A stretch of DNA of 62,971 nt. It comes from an uncultured Collinsella sp. GTDB taxonomy: Bacteria > Actinomycetota > Coriobacteriia > Coriobacteriales > Coriobacteriaceae. Below, piece after piece: positions 62,047 through 62,971 of this stretch; positions within the stretch are counted from its first letter, which is position 1; each line of letters opens with the position of its first letter. Both the position numbers and the translations under genes were made by a program. Under the pieces are notes generated by a model that searched no databases, was not told the DNA's origin, and worked only from the letters and a program-made list of their open reading frames with translations. The stretch spans positions 1 through 62,971 of the forward strand of contig CATWQC010000013.1 of assembly GCA_958352845.1 (NCBI GenBank). Direction: 5' to 3'.

Positions 62047-62808
62047 ATGTCTGATTTTGAAATTTTGCAGCAGTTGTGCGAAACAGCAGACGAACTTTCA
62101 AAGAAATACATCAGCTCTAGTTCGCCTGACTTTAAAGCATGGAAGACAAGGGCGGACAGGCTTTTAATTAGGCGATTTGGAAAAGACAGCTACGAATTTA
62201 AAAGCTTTAACAAAATCAGCTACTCGTTGTCTTTCTTCACCTCCGGTACGCCCGACTCGGCTTTCGTTGAAGCCTGTGCGGACGGCCTGCGCAGTGCAAA
62301 AGCTGTGCTGGAGACATACCTTGATGAGTTTTCAGACGAAGGGGAAACCGGATCGACTGCAAATGTTGGAGATTATTCGAAGGTATTTATCGTTCATGGT
62401 CACAACGGAGAGCTTAGAGAAAGGGTCGCGAGAATCATCGAAAGGCAGGGCCTGACGGCGGTTGTCCTAAACGAGCAGTCAAATCAGGGCAAGACAATCA
62501 TCGAAAAGCTGGAAATTGAAGGCGATGCAGCAGGAGCGGTATGCCTTTTTACGGCGGACGACGAAGGAAGAGCCCAGGCAGAACAGTCGGAAAAGCCCAG
62601 GGCTAGACAAAATGTTGTATTTGAAGCCGGATACTTTATTGGTCGGCTTGGCAGGGAAAACGTTGCAATTCTTGTTGACAAAGGTATCGAGATTCCCTCC
62701 GATCTACAGGGCGTCGTTTATACCGGAACAGACAGTTGGGAGTTCGGCCTCTTGAAAGAACTCAAGTCCATGGGATATTCCATCGACTTTAATAAGATGG
62801 ATATCTAA
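62047..62808 (+). CDS. TIR-like protein (CAP12/Pycsar effector family)
   Basis: A 253-residue soluble protein. The N-terminal about 110 residues are helical and unrecognised. From about residue 112 it has the TIR-like nucleotide-binding fold of the CAP12/Pycsar effector family: KVFIVHGHNGELRERVARII, NQGKTIIEKLE with the likely catalytic glutamate, VCLFTADDEG, ARQNVVFEAGYFIGRLGREN and GIEIPSDLQGVVY. Members of this group can degrade NAD once a cyclic-nucleotide or other signal arrives. GAAAGAAGG precedes the ATG. No cyclase or other sensor is seen here. Confidence 0.8.
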   Translation: MSDFEILQQLCETADELSKKYISSSSPDFKAWKTRADRLLIRRFGKDSYEFKSFNKISYSLSFFTSGTPDSAFVEACADGLRSAKAVLETYLDEFSDEGETGSTANVGDYSKVFIVHGHNGELRERVARIIERQGLTAVVLNEQSNQGKTIIEKLEIEGDAAGAVCLFTADDEGRAQAEQSEKPRARQNVVFEAGYFIGRLGRENVAILVDKGIEIPSDLQGVVYTGTDSWEFGLLKELKSMGYSIDFNKMDI

Positions 62809-62971
62809 TCCGTTGATCCCTCCTTTCACCGACTGGCAAAACGATTTACACCTAATTGTGGACATTGCCCACACGATTTCTCTTTGCTCCCGCATTGATC
62901 TCGCTAAACTATTAATTGCTGCTACCAGGGCATTTTCTGGTGCACATTCTATTGGCTCCTGCGAAGATCGG

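Noticed and set aside
62047..62808. A complete CBASS or Pycsar system
   Set aside because: No cyclase gene is present in the visible sequence; only the effector-like protein can be supported.

Overview
The window looks like chromosome of a high-GC human-gut actinomycete of the class Coriobacteriia, most likely Collinsella or a close relative. That is inferred from gene content (anaerobic cobalamin operon, single-chain iron-sulfur L-serine dehydratase, GlgC/GlgD-type glycogen operon, LoaP-led exopolysaccharide locus), strong GC bias at third codon positions, and one tRNA-Ala(GGC). No rRNA, CRISPR array or intact transposon is visible.

Layout. (1) 1-11056, plus strand: twelve tightly overlapping cobalamin genes (cbiT, cbiA, cobT, cobU, cobS, a CobU-like/CobC-like fusion, cbiB, cobD, cbiP, btuR, cbiC, cbiJ), almost all joined by stop/start overlaps, so one translationally coupled operon that begins upstream of the window. 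A scrap of an IS21-type transposase follows. (2) 11268-19903, minus strand: a MacB-type efflux set (adaptor, ATPase, permease), an L,D-transpeptidase, L-serine dehydratase and metK. (3) 20187-27438, plus strand: housekeeping genes gltX, priA, def, fmt and rsmB. (4) 27599-41239, minus strand: an FmdB-like zinc ribbon, a GH13-GH77 fusion enzyme, and the glycogen operon glgB-glgP-glgC-glgD-glgA. GlgA and GlgB carry long Ala/Lys/Thr-rich tails. (5) 41571-43058, plus strand: a HAD phosphatase, thiamine pyrophosphokinase and tRNA-Ala. (6) 43830-57314, plus strand: an exopolysaccharide or capsule operon opened by a LoaP-type NusG paralogue, then a phosphoglycosyl transferase, WecG/TagA, WecB, seven further glycosyltransferases and Wzy/Wzx proteins, ending with UDP-glucose dehydrogenase. 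It contains one decayed acetyltransferase. (7) 57440-62808: a degraded defence island holding a truncated integrase chimera, an HsdS gene broken only by amber codons, a HEPN protein, a UvrD-type helicase remnant, an unknown membrane protein and a CAP12/Pycsar-type TIR protein.

How the parts relate. The cobalamin genes cover late corrin-ring steps plus nucleotide-loop assembly and adenosylation. The glycogen genes give a full make-and-break cycle (ADP-glucose synthesis, elongation, branching, phosphorolysis). The GH13-GH77 enzyme can process maltodextrin. A shared TGGTAAAAC-type motif in front of both glgB and the GH13-GH77 gene suggests joint control. The polysaccharide operon contains initiation, assembly, polymerisation and flipping functions, with LoaP probably keeping polymerase processive across about 13 kb.

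The least expected structure is a set of long, nearly perfect palindromic elements in intergenic gaps (families A to D). One family is present twice with compensating base changes in its stems. The amber-only interruption of hsdS and the histone-like tails on two glycogen enzymes are the other main anomalies.
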